Counted from the stretch's first letter, positions 35,601 through 46,610 are shown. The stretch: 64,000 nucleotides of DNA from Channallabes apus (GCA_030522415.1 CM060125.1:1800901-1864900); one strand, 5' to 3'. Numbers and translations: made by a program. Notes: generated by a model not told the origin, from the letters alone.

Positions 35601-38415
35601 TGATGAAGCACTTTGCTATGATGTAATGTTGATCATTGTCTGCATGCTGAATTAGCTTGTCTGTAACTTTTTAAACAGATTATTTCTGTAAACTTCATCT
35701 GATTTGCTCTCTGTTTCTGAAATGTTAATGAACTGTACAGTAGTTTAGCTGTATTGGGAAGATAATTAGCTACGTACACAGGAGGGTGAGTCAAAAATTA
35801 CCTGCACTCTGGCTTTATTAAAAATTCTGTTGTCCTCACTGTCTTATCAGCTCTTTCTTTTTTTAAGGCTACTGTGTCCCAAGTCACTGCTGTGCAGGTG
35901 TGAATGTGTCACAACAGTTTATTTTTACCTGCAAAAATAGATGCCTCACAAACGAAGAGCAGTGTGCAGTGATCATGGAAGAAGAGTGTTTGGAAAACTG
36001 CAAACAAAATTTGGACTGATGAAAATTTGGAAGGTGAAAGAGATTCATTAATGGTGACGAGACATGGATTCATCACTACTCAGGCTGAGAGTAGACGGCA
36101 GAGTATGGAGTAGAAACATCCTCAATCGCTGACCAAAAAAAAGTTTAACTGTCAGCTGGAAACTTGACGCCTACAGTTTTCTGTGATTATCAAGGGCCAT
36201 TATTGGAACATTGTCAGAAAAAAAGGTTTAAGCATTAAAAGTGCTCGTTACCGTGCATTGTTTCTGCATAAATGATGCATGGATTAAATGCACAGAACTG
36301 CTATCGAAGGGCGTTGTGATCTTGCATGACAATGCAGGTCTGCACACTTTTACCCATCTTGCTCCATCAGACTTTCACCTGTTTGATCCTCTGAAAGCAG
36401 CCCTTCCATGACAAAAATTTAATTTTGATGAAGAAGTGAAGCCAGCGGTGTGTTGTTCATCGCTCGCAGCTCAATCTAAAACATTTTTTCAATGTGGGAA
36501 TATTTTTTTTTTTTTCTTTGGCAAATGAACAAAGTGTTTTCACATTTTTTTTTTCTCTAAAAGTTAATTAAAATAAATTCCACAGGCAGAGTGTGGATAA
36601 TTTTTGACTCACCCACTTACTTTCTTGCTACATATTCGCATAGTACCTGAAGATGATGTATAAACGATTGTGTGTACAGTTCCCAAAGATGCGTCTCTTC
36701 CTCAAGCTGGCGAAAAGTTATCCATCGATTTCCAAGGTTCCAGCGTTCCATCGCTTAATATTAATGGGAACGACTGCAGTGTACTTGCTGCCTTCTTTAC
36801 GTTGTTTGCATCCTTTATATGTTTTACTGAGGCTAAGCGTCTCATAACCGTACTGTGCCTGAAGGTTTCTGTAAATGTCAATCGGTTTAACACCTTCATT
36901 CAAAGGAAAGTCCTGGTTTTTCGTTGAACGCTTCTCATACTTTGCTCATCACCACTAGCTGTCTGGTGTGTGTCTAATAAAAGGCAAACATACAGTAGAA
37001 GCATCTGTGGTTTTTCATGACATTTGTATCTTAAAACAAACGTATCTTTTGACAAACGGTCAAAAATGACATAATTCCTACTTTTGAAGTAAATAAAATG
37101 CAGCATTTATTTATCATCATGAAAGCACTAGTATTACTGCATGCTTATTCTTTTGTGACACCATAACATTTTTGTGTATCTTGGATACAGCAGACAGTAA
37201 AAAAAAGTCTCCAAGTACTAATCTTAGTCTTTTCACTGTGTATGAACAGGACAAGGTGTCCCATGAAGCCTTGATCCGTAGAGCCTCATCTCTGGTGACG
37301 GACAGTGCCAATACTTTTCTATCTCAAACCACACTGGCACTAGTGGACTCCATCACTCAATATACAAAGGTATTAAAATACACATTTTCAGATCTAGCTT
37401 AAAACAGATGTAAAGCATAAAACCGTATATTTTCTCTCCAGACTGTTCACACACTTGTATCCCTACACAAGCGCTATGTGGCGAGCTTCAACAAACTGAG
37501 TCCTGCAGATGAGGACACGGTGTGGCAGGTGATCGTTCGCCAGCGTGAGGAGGTAACACGTTCCACAGAATTGAGACGGTGTTAAATGTTGATCAGTCAT
37601 GTGCAGTTGGACTCTGTCATTCACTCTACAGTATATCAGTGCAGGCAACAGATGATCATTTATTTTCCGTGTGTATGTGCGAGAGTTCACAGAGCCATAA
37701 CCATGCCTTTAGCAACAAGTGACATTTGAACTAAGATTTTCTTAATTACATTCAAATAAGGTATAACAGTAACTTGTTCTGTGCGCAAAATATTTCTTAT
37801 TCTTCTGAAGAAACCAATACATAGCGATTTCTAATGATGAATTCCTTGAATGCATGTTCATTAACATTGTTTTAATGAATTGAAATACAGATTTTTCATT
37901 TCTGATTAGCTTATCAAATGTAGAGAAGACTGCAAACAGTTTGAACAAAGCTGGATGACTGCAGTTAATCTGTCCAAGCTAGCAGCTGAAGTGGCTTTTA
38001 ACTCCGGTAAGGGATTTCTGTAGTTCAGTAAACCAAATCTACTAAAACAGTATACTGTATGCTTTAAGTTGATTTTAAGATAACTGAGTGACTGTACCGG
38101 TGTGATGAGCCTGCTCTTCCAGTTCTCTCAGAAGTTTCAGAACGAATAGTTGTGGTAACTGAAAGTAAAACACATGGCTGTTCATGTTGTATTTTCCAAT
38201 TTTCTTGATTAGGAGCAGATGCGGCGTCAGCCACGGCACAGACCAACCTGCAGATAGCAGAAACTCATGTAGAACAGGCTCGACGGCGATTCCTTGAGGC
38301 AGAACAAGAACTAAATGACAGCAAAGCGGAAGACAGCCCGAGGCTACAGAGCACTTCACCTGCAGTGGCAGGAAACGAGGAAGAAATTCCAGATGCTTAT
38401 CTGAGAGAAGACTAG
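32244..38415 (+). CDS. diablo: diablo (Smac), IAP-binding mitochondrial protein; 6 coding exons
   Basis: The coding sequence is join(32244..32281, 34952..35081, 37250..37369, 37442..37552, 37910..38006, 38213..38415), 699 nt, 232 residues plus TAG (human DIABLO has 239). Residues 1-50 are an Arg-rich mitochondrial presequence with no Asp or Glu. GLC|AVPFVQ then gives the predicted mature N-terminus, an IAP-binding motif (AVPI in human). The rest is the helical bundle: [57 protein letters not shown], a Glu/Gln/Arg-rich coiled helix and the conserved C-terminus AYLRED. After mitochondrial permeabilisation Smac binds BIR domains of IAPs and frees caspases (family knowledge). All introns are GT/AG. 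The intron 2 donor (CAG|GTTTGA) is weak. Zebrafish has two paralogues, diabloa and diablob, and I cannot say which this is. Confidence 0.93.
32600..32658 (+). repeat. (TG)n microsatellite
   Basis: About 29 TG units in diablo intron 1. Confidence 0.97.
33025..33172 (-). repeat. tRNA-derived SINE inside the MITE
   Basis: The reverse complement reads GGCCTCCGAGTGGTGCAGTA (box A) and CGCAGGTTTGAACCCCGGG (box B), then a short tail rich in GGGGAGAAAATCGG. Another family than the Mermaid-like copies. Confidence 0.7.
33258..33580 (+). repeat. Mermaid/DANA-like SINE, exact 14-bp duplication
   Basis: Starts GCACTGTCGCCTTGCACC and ends in GAATG. Flanked by AATATTGTAAATCA on both sides (33244-33257 and 33581-33594). 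The TGGATTGGCACCC segment is deleted at 33490. Confidence 0.96.
33955..34440. repeat. unassigned transposon-like segment
   Basis: ACAGTGCATCCAAAAAGCTA at the left edge looks like a Tc1-type end. I cannot find the partner or a transposase piece. Confidence 0.3.
34952..35081 (+). CDS. diablo: diablo coding exon 2, end of presequence and AVPF
   Basis: Acceptor TACTGTAG, then [11 protein letters not shown]...VRRNW...[10 protein letters not shown], ending in CAG before the non-consensus donor GTTTGA. It carries the processing site and the IAP-binding tetrapeptide. Confidence 0.9.
35290..35450. repeat. MITE-like element, same family as 4305-4452
   Basis: GGGTTCTCAACTCCGGTCAT, ACTGCCCTGCACAT and GTGTGTCAGAGCAGGGAAAA are typical of a common fish palindromic repeat. 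The right end is lost. Confidence 0.55.
35783..36612 (+). mobile_element. mariner element, internally deleted
   Basis: Inverted ends GGGTGAGTCAAAAATTACCT (35784) and ATAATTTTTGACTCACCC (36596-36613). Inside are mariner transposase pieces: [10 protein letters not shown] near 36050, [11 protein letters not shown] near 36330 and [16 protein letters not shown] near 36357. Stops and deletions make it dead. Confidence 0.85.
36645..36935. repeat. repeat segment related to 39355-39530
   Basis: GATGCGTCTCTTCCTC...CTGCCTTCTTTACG parallels the 39360-39480 segment (GATGCG..., GGCCTTCTTTACAACG). Probably the interior of a mariner-derived repeat. Weakly supported. Confidence 0.35.
37250..37369 (+). CDS. 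diablo: diablo coding exon 3
   Basis: Forty codons after [29 protein letters not shown]...SITQYTK, then the donor GTATTA. Closely matches the SSEALMRRAVSLVTDST helix of mammalian Smac. Confidence 0.95.
37442..37552 (+). CDS. diablo: diablo coding exon 4
   Basis: Thirty-seven codons after [30 protein letters not shown]...[11 protein letters not shown], then the donor GTAACA. Confidence 0.95.
37910..38006 (+). CDS. diablo: diablo coding exon 5
   Basis: Starts [19 protein letters not shown] after TCTGATTAG and ends in phase 1 (TCC G|GTAAGG). Confidence 0.95.
38213..38415 (+). CDS. diablo: diablo coding exon 6 and stop
   Basis: Completes the Gly codon and encodes [20 protein letters not shown]...DAYLRED, then TAG at 38413-38415. 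The last residues match the Smac C-terminus. Confidence 0.95.
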
Positions 38416-38485
38416 AGATTTTATAAAGACACATGCAGCTCTTCATCTCCAGTTTCTGCGTCTGCAATGGAGAATCTTTTTGTAT

Positions 38486-38511
38486 GTTTTTTTTTTTTTT
38501 TTTTTTTTTTA
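38486..38511 (+). repeat. poly-T tract
   Basis: A long T run in the proposed diablo 3' UTR. Confidence 0.95.
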
Positions 38512-39074
38512 AATAATAACTTTCTAATGAGAAATGAAATTACATGCAGCACATGGACGAGATAAACTACAACAAAAAGCACAGAAATTCTTTGTAACAT
38601 TTTCTTATATATTTTGATTAGTATGTATTTATCCTGTTTTGGTGAAACAAACAAAAAAATTGTTTTTGTGCAGATTAGTTTAAGGTACGGTTTGTACTGA
38701 AAATATTTATCATTCAATATTGAATGTTCATGCACAAGATTTTAATATTCATACAGAAGATTTTCAATATTACATATTTAAAAAAAATTTGCTTGTAAAT
38801 GAGTTTCACCCCAGTTATTTAACTCCGGCCATTTCATTAATGGCTAATATTGTTTTCCCAATGGTTGGCAGGCGTGTGTGTGTTGGGGGTATGTATGTCA
38901 TTTGTTGAAAAGTAAAAAACTCGTTCTTTTCTTATAAAGCAGTAGAGCGTGCTAAAATTAAGGAACTGTTCTCTTGATTGAGAGTCCATACCCAGCCTTT
39001 TAAACTAATGTTAACTGAAGGCTTTAATCTTTTTACCGTGTGTGTAGATCAGTAATTTGAGATGACATCTGTGA

Positions 39075-39570
39075 GAGGTGCGTTCAAGTCTAACCGGGAG
39101 TTTTGATTGTGCAAAATAATCAGTTACAACAGTAATAATTGCTTTTTTTTCACTATATAATCCCCTTCTACACTAATGCTCTAATCCCAGAGTTTCACAT
39201 GTGCCTGGATACCATCAAGGTAAAAAGTTTTCTCAGCACACTGGAAACAGGATTCATTCACATCTGAAATGCTGGTTCAAATGTGCAAATGGCTTAGAGT
39301 GATGGCCTAGAAGAGTCCTTGCAATGTGCAAGTGGTGTTCCTGAAAGCTTGTGTTTACCGCTCCCACAGACAGATGCGTTTCTATGATTTTTAATCTACT
39401 GATTTTCAGGGACCAGGCATTCAGAGAGATGACTCCAAGCCTCTCACAGATCTATGGCCTTCTTTACAACGTTTGCACTGTTCAGATGTTTTACTGCAGC
39501 TTAGAGTCTCTGGAAATGTCTTCATTCACGAGAAATTTCATCACAAATCCCGATTTGACTTGAACGGCTA
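39075..39570. mobile_element. mariner-derived element in the diablo 3' UTR
   Basis: The left end GCGTTCAAGTCTAACCGGGA and the right end TCCCGATTTGACTTGAACGG are inverted. About 495 bp, no transposase frame. Single ends of the same family occur at about 25350 and 50345. Confidence 0.65.
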
Positions 39571-39740
39571 GGTAGTACATTTAAACTTAAGATGCAATCA
39601 GCAGCTTTTTCAGTTTTTCTTTATTTGCATTGATAAAAATACCTTAATCACCGTAATCCCATAGTTGGACAATGTGAATTTTTTTTTTTATTATTTTAAT
39701 TTAAATATGAAAAAAATAAAACTGCTTCTTCTGCTACATG

Positions 39741-40384
39741 GTTCAGTGTTCTAATGAATAGCCGTTTTCTGAACGGTGTGAGTGGTAATAAGTCTTCATT
39801 TAATCTAGTTCATTTAATTTAATTATAATTCTATATATTATAATATTATAATTCATTAGTAAATTTAATGTAGTTCATAAGAAACACTTGTGAAATCTTT
39901 ATACAGAAGCAAGCACTGATTAAACGTTATATTTACAACAATAATACTGTTTTTGACTTAATATGAAAAATAATTGTTTACATGTTTCTCTTTTAAATTA
40001 ATTAGCCTCACTTTTGTATTTTGGTATACTGTATCTTGGTAAATTTGTAAATATTTTCTAGTGTGTCTTTATGCCTTATATGCAGCAGGCATCATGTTTC
40101 TAGGTTGTCCATTCGTCTATAAAAGATACGCACTACTGTATCACAAAAATTTGTTGGTTTAATGTTGGTAGAATTTAAATGGAATTATCATTGTAACTAA
40201 CAAATATCTGATTATCTGGGAGGTTTTTTTTTCACATTTTTTATACACATTATTAGGAATACCTGTATAACTGCAGTTATCTGATCTATACACTATGTAA
40301 ATACATCTACTGATGCTTCTGGACACATCTTCAGTGATGTTCCTGGTATCATTGGGTGTTTCTGGTCTTTCAACATCATACACC
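39741..40384. other. AT-rich intergenic DNA, nothing identified
   Basis: No supported gene or repeat. Many short A/T runs. Confidence 0.4.
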
Positions 40385-40389
40385 CTCAA

Positions 40390-41195
40390 CCAGGTGACCC
40401 AGCTGGGGTTGATCAGACCCTAGCTTGTGTCCAGATGGCTAACTAGCTACCATGACTCCATGGTTGGCCTCTCTTAAGCCACAGCCATCTTGAGGCTGTC
40501 TCTGCCTCTTCGGTGGTACTGCAGATAGCTCTCCTCTTTCGCTCTCCACCCAGCCTGCTGACAGTCACTGACAAGTCTTGTGTACCTAGATAGTTTCCTT
40601 TCAAAGGCTTCATCCAAGCGGTCTTCCCATGGGACTGTAAGCTCCAACAGCACCACTTGCTTAGTAACCTCAGACACAAGTACCATGTCTGGTCGCAGGG
40701 TGGTAACAGCAATGTCGTTCAAGGTCCACCAAAAGCTGCCAATACCTAGCTGAAGTCAGGATCCCTACCGGAGTTCTTCTGACTGCGGCTACCTGCTCCC
40801 CAGCTCTAACAAAGGCGATTGTTTTCTGGGAGGGTCGAAACTTCTTTGCCCACACCAGTCCCGTGCTGATAACTTCAGCGATGGTCTTCAGGACTTGATC
40901 ATGTCTCCACCAGTATCGCCCTTCTTCCAAGTGCCTTGCTGCAGCAGCTGAGTATGTGCTCTAGTGTGCCTCTCTTGGAACACAATGGGCATGCTGGTGT
41001 TTCTACTATGCTCCATGTGTGTAGATTAGATGGGCTTGGAAGCACATCATACACTGCCTGAATAAGAAATTTAATGCGGTGAGGCTCGGCTTTCCAGATC
41101 TCAGTCCCGGTCACTTTCCTCTCAACTGTATCGTGTATACACGATAAACTATTGTGTTGATTCGCTCTGTTGAGTGATGTGTTAGCCACGCCCAC
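40390..41195 (-). pseudogene. C-terminal piece of an RLE-type LINE (R2/NeSL-like)
   Basis: The minus strand encodes, across three frameshifts (near 40925, 40720 and 40500), EIWKAEPHRIKFLIQAVYDV, then the zinc knuckle CPLCSKRGTLEHILSCC (CX2CX7HX4C), WWRHDQVLKTIAEVISTGL, and RPDMVLVSE...VVLLELTVPWEDR, a PD...E-type endonuclease-like core. The order of CCHC knuckle then restriction-like endonuclease matches early-branching LINEs such as R2 and NeSL rather than APE-type LINEs. The RT part is absent. Clade assignment is inference. Confidence 0.65.
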
Positions 41196-41523
41196 CTTCA
41201 GCGAAAATCTAAATATTTGTCCAATAAAGTGCTAGATGCTGTTACATATAACCTGTTCATAACTTCACTTCTACTCAACATTTCGGTTTCATTTATGGCA
41301 CCAAGTTTGAAAAAATTCTGTCCAGTCAGTTTGGCGTGATGCTGGGACAAAATCTGGCTGGAGAAACAAAAAGACATACAGACAATTAAACAGGATTTTT
41401 CTGAGACTGCTCTCGAGTTCTCCAATTTTCGAAACGTAAAGAAGTCATTGAAGGAGCCAGTTCTGACCAATGTACAAACAATAGCTTTATTTTATTTATG
41501 TAGATTCCATCATGGATTGGCAC

Positions 41524-41628
41524 ACTGTCCAGGGTGTACCCCGCCTTGTGCCCTAAGTCTCCTGGGATAGGCTCCAGGTCCCCCGCGACCCTGAATAGAG
41601 GATAAAGCGGTATAGAAGAAGAAGAAGA
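41524..41628 (+). repeat. 105-bp 5'-truncated Mermaid-like SINE with exact duplication
   Basis: Holds only the 3' block (GGATTGGCACACTGTCCAGG...AAGCGGTATAG) and an (AAG)n tail. Flanked by AGATTCCATCAT at 41512-41523 and 41629-41640. Confidence 0.95.
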
Positions 41629-41640
41629 AGATTCCATCAT

Positions 41641-42569
41641 TGTTGACCATGCTGCTTTCGACAGAGAAAGTGGAATACTGGATTAACTCATGCTCTGACT
41701 TTTTTTAGCGATGTTAAGCTGCTGATGTTAAGCATGTCGATGTCGGTTTGGTTGAGTTATGTAGTTTTTTTTTCTTCAAAGGTGATCTGTTTAGGCAGTG
41801 TTTTAGAGTTTTATATCTGTGTGTTGAATCTAAGCTAAAAACTTGTACATGCGGTATAACTCATGTAAAGGTAAGAACTTTTACATTGTTTATTTCTAAT
41901 AAGTGTGTACGTGTTTACCACTGGAATTGGAACTAAGAAATGTTTTTATGTAAATAAAAGTGGAAAGTATTATCCATGATCCAGAAGCTTTGATACATCT
42001 TTTAATTCCTTACTTACGAGTTACTAGGTCTTACTAATTTCATCTTTTTTACCTACATATAATTAGATTTTTTCCTATTTAGTCCCATTTTTGAGGGAAC
42101 TAAGAGCACTGACAGAAACTTCAAACCCCACAAAGTTTTATTATTTGCTTCTTTATTTATTTTGCATGTTTCAATTAAAGATACTACAGTATGCCTAGTC
42201 AATGACGTGACATAGGCCAATGATGGTGTGTTAACTGGGAGCCTTCAGACAAACAGGCTGTGTATTTGGGTTTTCGGATACGTCAGGTAGAACGAAAGTC
42301 ATACTGTAATTACTTTTAAAACATGTCAATTTTAGATTATAGAACTCTCAAAATGAGAATATTATTATTGTTCTGGTCAAAGAAACAACCAAAAACAATA
42401 ATAAAAACGTTTTTATTTTTTGCTGAGTCATGTTTGTATCGTTGCTTAAAATTAAATAAGATTCAATTGATCATATTGCCTGTAAGTTGTGCTGAAAAAG
42501 GATACAACATGTCACTCTACTGTATACTGTGAAATCCTGAGCCCTATATATGTTTCATTTCCGACATGC
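41641..42569. other. intergenic DNA, nothing identified
   Basis: AT-rich. An AATAAA-like string at 41951-41960 has no attached gene. Confidence 0.4.
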
Positions 42570-42735
42570 CTGTAGTGTACTGTATGAATGATTGTGTGAG
42601 TGTCTGTGTCATGTGTGCTCTGTAATGGACTGGCACCCAATCCAGGGTTCACCCCACCATCAAGTGCCTGAATTCTGGCTCCAGGCTTCCTGTGACACTA
42701 TAAGATAAGCAGTATGGAGAATGAAAGGATGAATG
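42570..42735 (+). repeat. Mermaid/DANA-like SINE 3' half, decayed
   Basis: TGGACTGGCACCCAATCCAG, TCACCCCACC and GATAAGCAGTATGGAGAATG match the 3' block. Confidence 0.75.
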
Positions 42736-43485
42736 AAAGCAACCAGAGGGAGGCAGTAGAGAGCAATGCATGTTGCCATGACAATACCATTATAAGCGTA
42801 GTAACAGTTTTAATGTAATTAATGCTAGAATGAATTCTATGCAGCAAACAGACAAGTGAAATGATACAAACAGTGGAACATACTAGTGCTGTTATATTAA
42901 ATATCAGCACTCTTGGAATGCTGCTTGTCCAATCAAATTAGTGAGTTAATTAGTCACAGTTATTCACACAGTATAGAGCCCATAAAAACACATATTGGAC
43001 ATACTGTACTGTGAATGTCACAGGTTTGTTGTCTTTAATAAATGTTCACATTTTTTCACTGGTAGTTTCATGATATTTCCATAGATATTAAACTTTTCTT
43101 GCATAATTTTGTTATGTCAGTTCCATACACTGACTTCTGGCTACTTACAATATAAGCAGACCTTTGCGTGACCTTTTTAAGCCACTTAAGAGATTCTTCT
43201 GAGCCCTGATTACACACGACTTGTTTTGGTCACACTTGTCTGTCCACACATCATTCTTCTTCTTTTATTATTTTCCTCTAAGATATTTAGGGAGTCTAAT
43301 TGATATCACATTGCAGTCTGTTTATCTTGTCAGAAGAGCTGTTTTCTACTTTTGTGTGGTCTTTGGTTATCACAGTTCTAAGGGTCTTACACCCGCGCTT
43401 AATAACGTGCACACCTCCATCCTGATTAAAGTTCAGAACGTGTGATAGTGCTGGTTTTTGCTTTGTCTGATATGAACATAGAAAA
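42736..43485. other. intergenic DNA, nothing identified
   Basis: No supported gene or named repeat. Confidence 0.4.
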
Positions 43486-43600
43486 CATTCATTCATTCAT
43501 TCATTCATCTTCTATACCGCTTAATCCTGTGTTCAGGGTCGCGGGGGACCTGGAGCCTATCCCAGGAGACTTCGGGCACTAGGCGGGGTACACCCTGGAC
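43486..43600 (-). repeat. Mermaid/DANA-like SINE 3' end
   Basis: (CATT)n, then TTCTATACCGCTTAATCCTG and the block to CACCCTGGAC. Abuts the Tc1 fragment that follows. Confidence 0.9.
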
Positions 43601-43601
43601 A

Positions 43602-43765
43602 ATACACTTGACAATACAGTTCTTGCAAGAACTATTACAGAAAGGCCGACCTCTGTGTCTTAAAATAACAACTAACTGCTGTTTTTGTTACGTAATTACC
43701 TAATTCCATATGTGTTATTTTATAGTTTTGAAATCCGCAGTATTGTTGTAGTTTGAAGTTGTTGT
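43602..43765 (+). mobile_element. Tc1-like fragment, inverted relative to 3749-4065
   Basis: CAGTTCTTGCAAGAACTATT, GTGTCTTAAAATAACAACT and TTTGAAATCCGCAGTATTGT match the complement of 3749-3960. Confidence 0.65.
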
Positions 43766-44160
43766 GCTGTTCATACACCGTCATGCGTACCTGAAAAACC
43801 TCAAGTTAGAATTCAGACCTTTCAAATCCCAGGTCAAACTATCATGATTGCTTAAAATTTTATTTCTTTTTCTTTAGATGAAAGCTTCTGTCAAATTCAG
43901 AGTGTACATCTTTTACAAACACAAATTCTCCTGAAAAAGTCTCTAAAGATACAGTATAAGTAATCCAGATTACGAACTTAACTTACAATACTTAACTTTA
44001 AATTTTATCTCTGTGATAAAAGTAAAATTCATAAGAATTTTAAAATGCCATTAGTCTTTTCAATGAAATTTGTTATGAGTTAACAGGTTTTCTGGTTATT
44101 TTTCAATGCAAGAAAATGTGGTGTAACTCTAGAAACTCTGTAATTATCCTTTAGTCTCAT
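43766..44160. other. intergenic DNA, nothing identified
   Basis: No supported feature. Confidence 0.4.
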
Positions 44161-44794
44161 AATATTCAATTCAGTTTTATTTGTATAGCGCTTTTAACAA
44201 TTGACATTGTCTCAAAACAGCTTTACACAATCAAAAGAATTATTTAAGTTTGTATGGAATGTGAATGTGTATGAGTCAAAATGTTCAGATAGTCCCTGGT
44301 GAGCAAGCCCGAGGGCGACAGTGGCAAGGAAAAACTCCCTGAGACGGTAATAGGAAGAAACCTTGAGAGGAACCAGACTCGACAGGGAACCCATCCTCAT
44401 CTGGGTGAAACAGATAGCAGGAAATGATCTGCATTTATACAGTGTTAAGTGTTAGGTTCAGCTATAATAGTTGATGTTAATTGATGTTATAATACTTGAT
44501 GTAAAATGGAGTCCAGTAGTTATTGGAGACTCAGATAGACTTGTAGAAAGTTCCAGTCCTGAACTATCGAATTGTCAAGTCCTCAGAGAAACAGCTGCTA
44601 ACACCAGTCGAGGCCAGAACCATCTTCTAAGTAGATAGAATCATCCCCAGACACCAGGCACATCCTAAAGAGACACACGGGGCATCCATGCGACGAGACC
44701 TCCAACCAGAAACGGGGCACCAGGATGGATCAGACAGGTCCGGAGGGCAGAGGGAGTCTGGATCACTGGCAGCTCAGGAACCACATGTGTAGCT

Positions 44795-44800
<6 letters not shown>

Positions 44801-44825
<25 letters not shown>

Positions 44826-44826
44826 A
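44801..44826. repeat. (AG)n microsatellite
   Basis: GAGA run within the LINE 3' UTR, continuing as purine-rich DNA to 44895. Confidence 0.93.
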
Positions 44827-45188
44827 AGTGTGAAAGGGGGAGACAGGGGGAGAGAGGAAAGAGAAAGAGGGGGAGGAAGAGAAGAGGAGGAGAGATTGCA
44901 ATTAGGTACGGTCACAGTCACAATGTATAATATGAATGTATATTTACTGTAGAGTGCAAGCAGGGACTCCGGCAGGACTAACTATGACAGCATAACTAAA
45001 GGGAGAGCCAGAAGGAAACACAAACATGAGGGCTCCCTGAGATGTAAAGCAAACAATCACCTCACCGTCAACAAACCTGAGTGATCAAATGAGAGTGAGG
45101 AAGACAGCATCTAAACATACCAGTTCACCATAATACTCTACGTCCATGAGTCCCCCAGATCTGCTCCTTTACCTTATGGCAAATCTAT

Positions 45189-45863
45189 TTATAAAAATGC
45201 TTGGCTAAATAAATAGGTTTTGAGCCTAGACTTAAACACTGAGACTGTGTCTGAGTCCCGAACACTATTTGGAAGACTATTCCATAATTTTGGGGCTTTG
45301 TAAGAAAAAGCTCCGCCCCCAGCTGTAGTTTTCATAATACGCGGTACTGATAAGCAGCCTGCATCCTTTGACCGAAGTAGACGTGGCGGATCGTAAGACA
45401 CTAGCAGTTCGCTCAGATACTGCGGCGCGAGACCATTTAATGCCTTATATGTCAAGAGTAGTATTTTAAAATCAATGCGAAATTTCACAGGGAGCCAATG
45501 CAGTGAAGATAGGATAGGGGTGATGTGCTCATATCTTCTGGTTCTAGTGAGGACTCTCGCTGCTGCATTCTGGACTAGCTGAAGCTTGTTTATGCACCTA
45601 ACTGAACAACCAGACAGTAAGGCATTACAATAGTCCAACCTAGAAGTGATAAAAGCATGAACTAGTTTTTTTGCATCGTTTAGCGACAATATATTTCTTA
45701 TCTTGGCGATATTTCTGAGGTGAAAGAATGCTATCCTGGTGATATTATCTACATGAGCTTCAAATGAAAGGCTGGAATCTATAATCACGCCGAATAGTTT
45801 CTCCTGTCTCTGGCTGATTACTGCAGGGAAGTGAACCACAGTAACACCAAGGCTAAAAAACAT
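45189..45863 (-). pseudogene. L2-like LINE ORF2, C-terminal fragment
   Basis: An uninterrupted frame of 224 codons ending in TTTCTTTAG-type context. It has no YADD active site because only the thumb/C-terminal part remains. The intact frame suggests a fairly young insertion. Confidence 0.85.
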
Positions 45864-46405
45864 TCATCCACCATTGGCATTCTACTGTTTGTAGAACTGA
45901 TGGGTTTGCATAAAGGATGTGTGCATTAACCAAAACATCATGAATCAGGGAGGAAGTGCTGTTGAAGTTGAAGCTGTTTGGTCATCTTAAAGTCTTACAT
46001 CTTAAGTCTTCTTTTGATGTCCTTTTTTTTTCTTCTTCCCAGCAGGGCATTAAAAAATACATCATATGTGTTAAACTTATTATTAAGCAATACCACACAA
46101 GAGAGTTAGTGCTGTTGTGCTGGTTATCAGCAAGTGGGTGCAGCCTGAGTGCCAAAGGCATCACAGTCATGTAGATATTCAGTACAACAGCATGACCCCA
46201 AGTGTAATATTACTTTTATACAACAGTTGCACCAACATCATTAATTATCAGTAGATTAGGATTTGTTTGTTTATTTAACCAGTTATTTAACGTTCCACCA
46301 ATATGTCCTTCAACACCTGATGGAACAAACTAACCACAACTGGAGGAGCTGACGACCAGCACTTAGTCTCATTAAGAAGACGATATACTTCTGAGTTCCC
46401 AAAGG
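45864..46405. other. intergenic DNA, nothing identified
   Basis: No supported gene or named repeat. Confidence 0.4.
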
Positions 46406-46610
46406 ACCATAGTTCAGTTGAGAATTTCTTGACTCAACTAGATATCCCAACACTGTCCCCTGATTCTAGATTAAGTTTAGAAGAGCCCATATCACAAGAG
46501 GAAATCAGTTCTCATCATTGCAATCTGGTAAGTCCCCGGGTCCTGACGGGTTCCCTGCAGAGTTTTTTTTTTTAAATCATTCTCCTCCAATGTATTTTTT
46601 TATTGCACTT
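46406..46610 (+). mobile_element. L1-like reverse transcriptase fragment
   Basis: Translates to FLTQLDIPTLSPDSRLSLEE, then GKSPGPDGFPAEFF after a frameshift, the typical start of an L1-type RT domain. It breaks off into a T run. Confidence 0.7.

Larger units (their letters stand above)
35082..37249 (+). other. diablo intron 2
   Basis: A 2.17-kb intron with a MITE-like palindromic element (about 35290-35450), a decayed segment resembling other fish repeats (about 35480-35640), an internally deleted mariner (about 35783-36612) and a segment (36645-36935) resembling part of 39355-39530. Confidence 0.8.
38416..39740 (+). other. diablo: diablo 3' UTR (extent uncertain)
   Basis: The first clear AATAAA after the stop that I find is at 39715-39720, which would give a 3' UTR of about 1.3 kb. 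It would contain a T run (38486-38510) and a mariner-derived element (39075-39570). A shorter transcript using a variant signal is possible. Confidence 0.45.
44163..45863 (-). mobile_element. L2-like LINE, 5'-truncated, with long 3' UTR
   Basis: The minus strand has a 224-codon frame (45863-45189), the C-terminal part of a CR1/L2-group reverse transcriptase: FGVIIDSSLSFEAHVDNITR, LDYCNALLSGC, LQLVQNAAARVLT, LHWLPVKFRI, LLTYKALNGLAPQYL, LWNSLPNSVR and LKTYLFSQAFL. It is followed by about 1 kb of 3' UTR ending at 44163 in the ATTCAATTCAG tail. The 5' RT domain and endonuclease are lost. Confidence 0.88.

Noticed and set aside
36653..36927. Overlapping frames at 36,650-36,930 as a possible extra diablo exon
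   Set aside because: The flanking exons already join in frame to give the known Smac sequence, and the segment resembles repeat DNA at 39,355.
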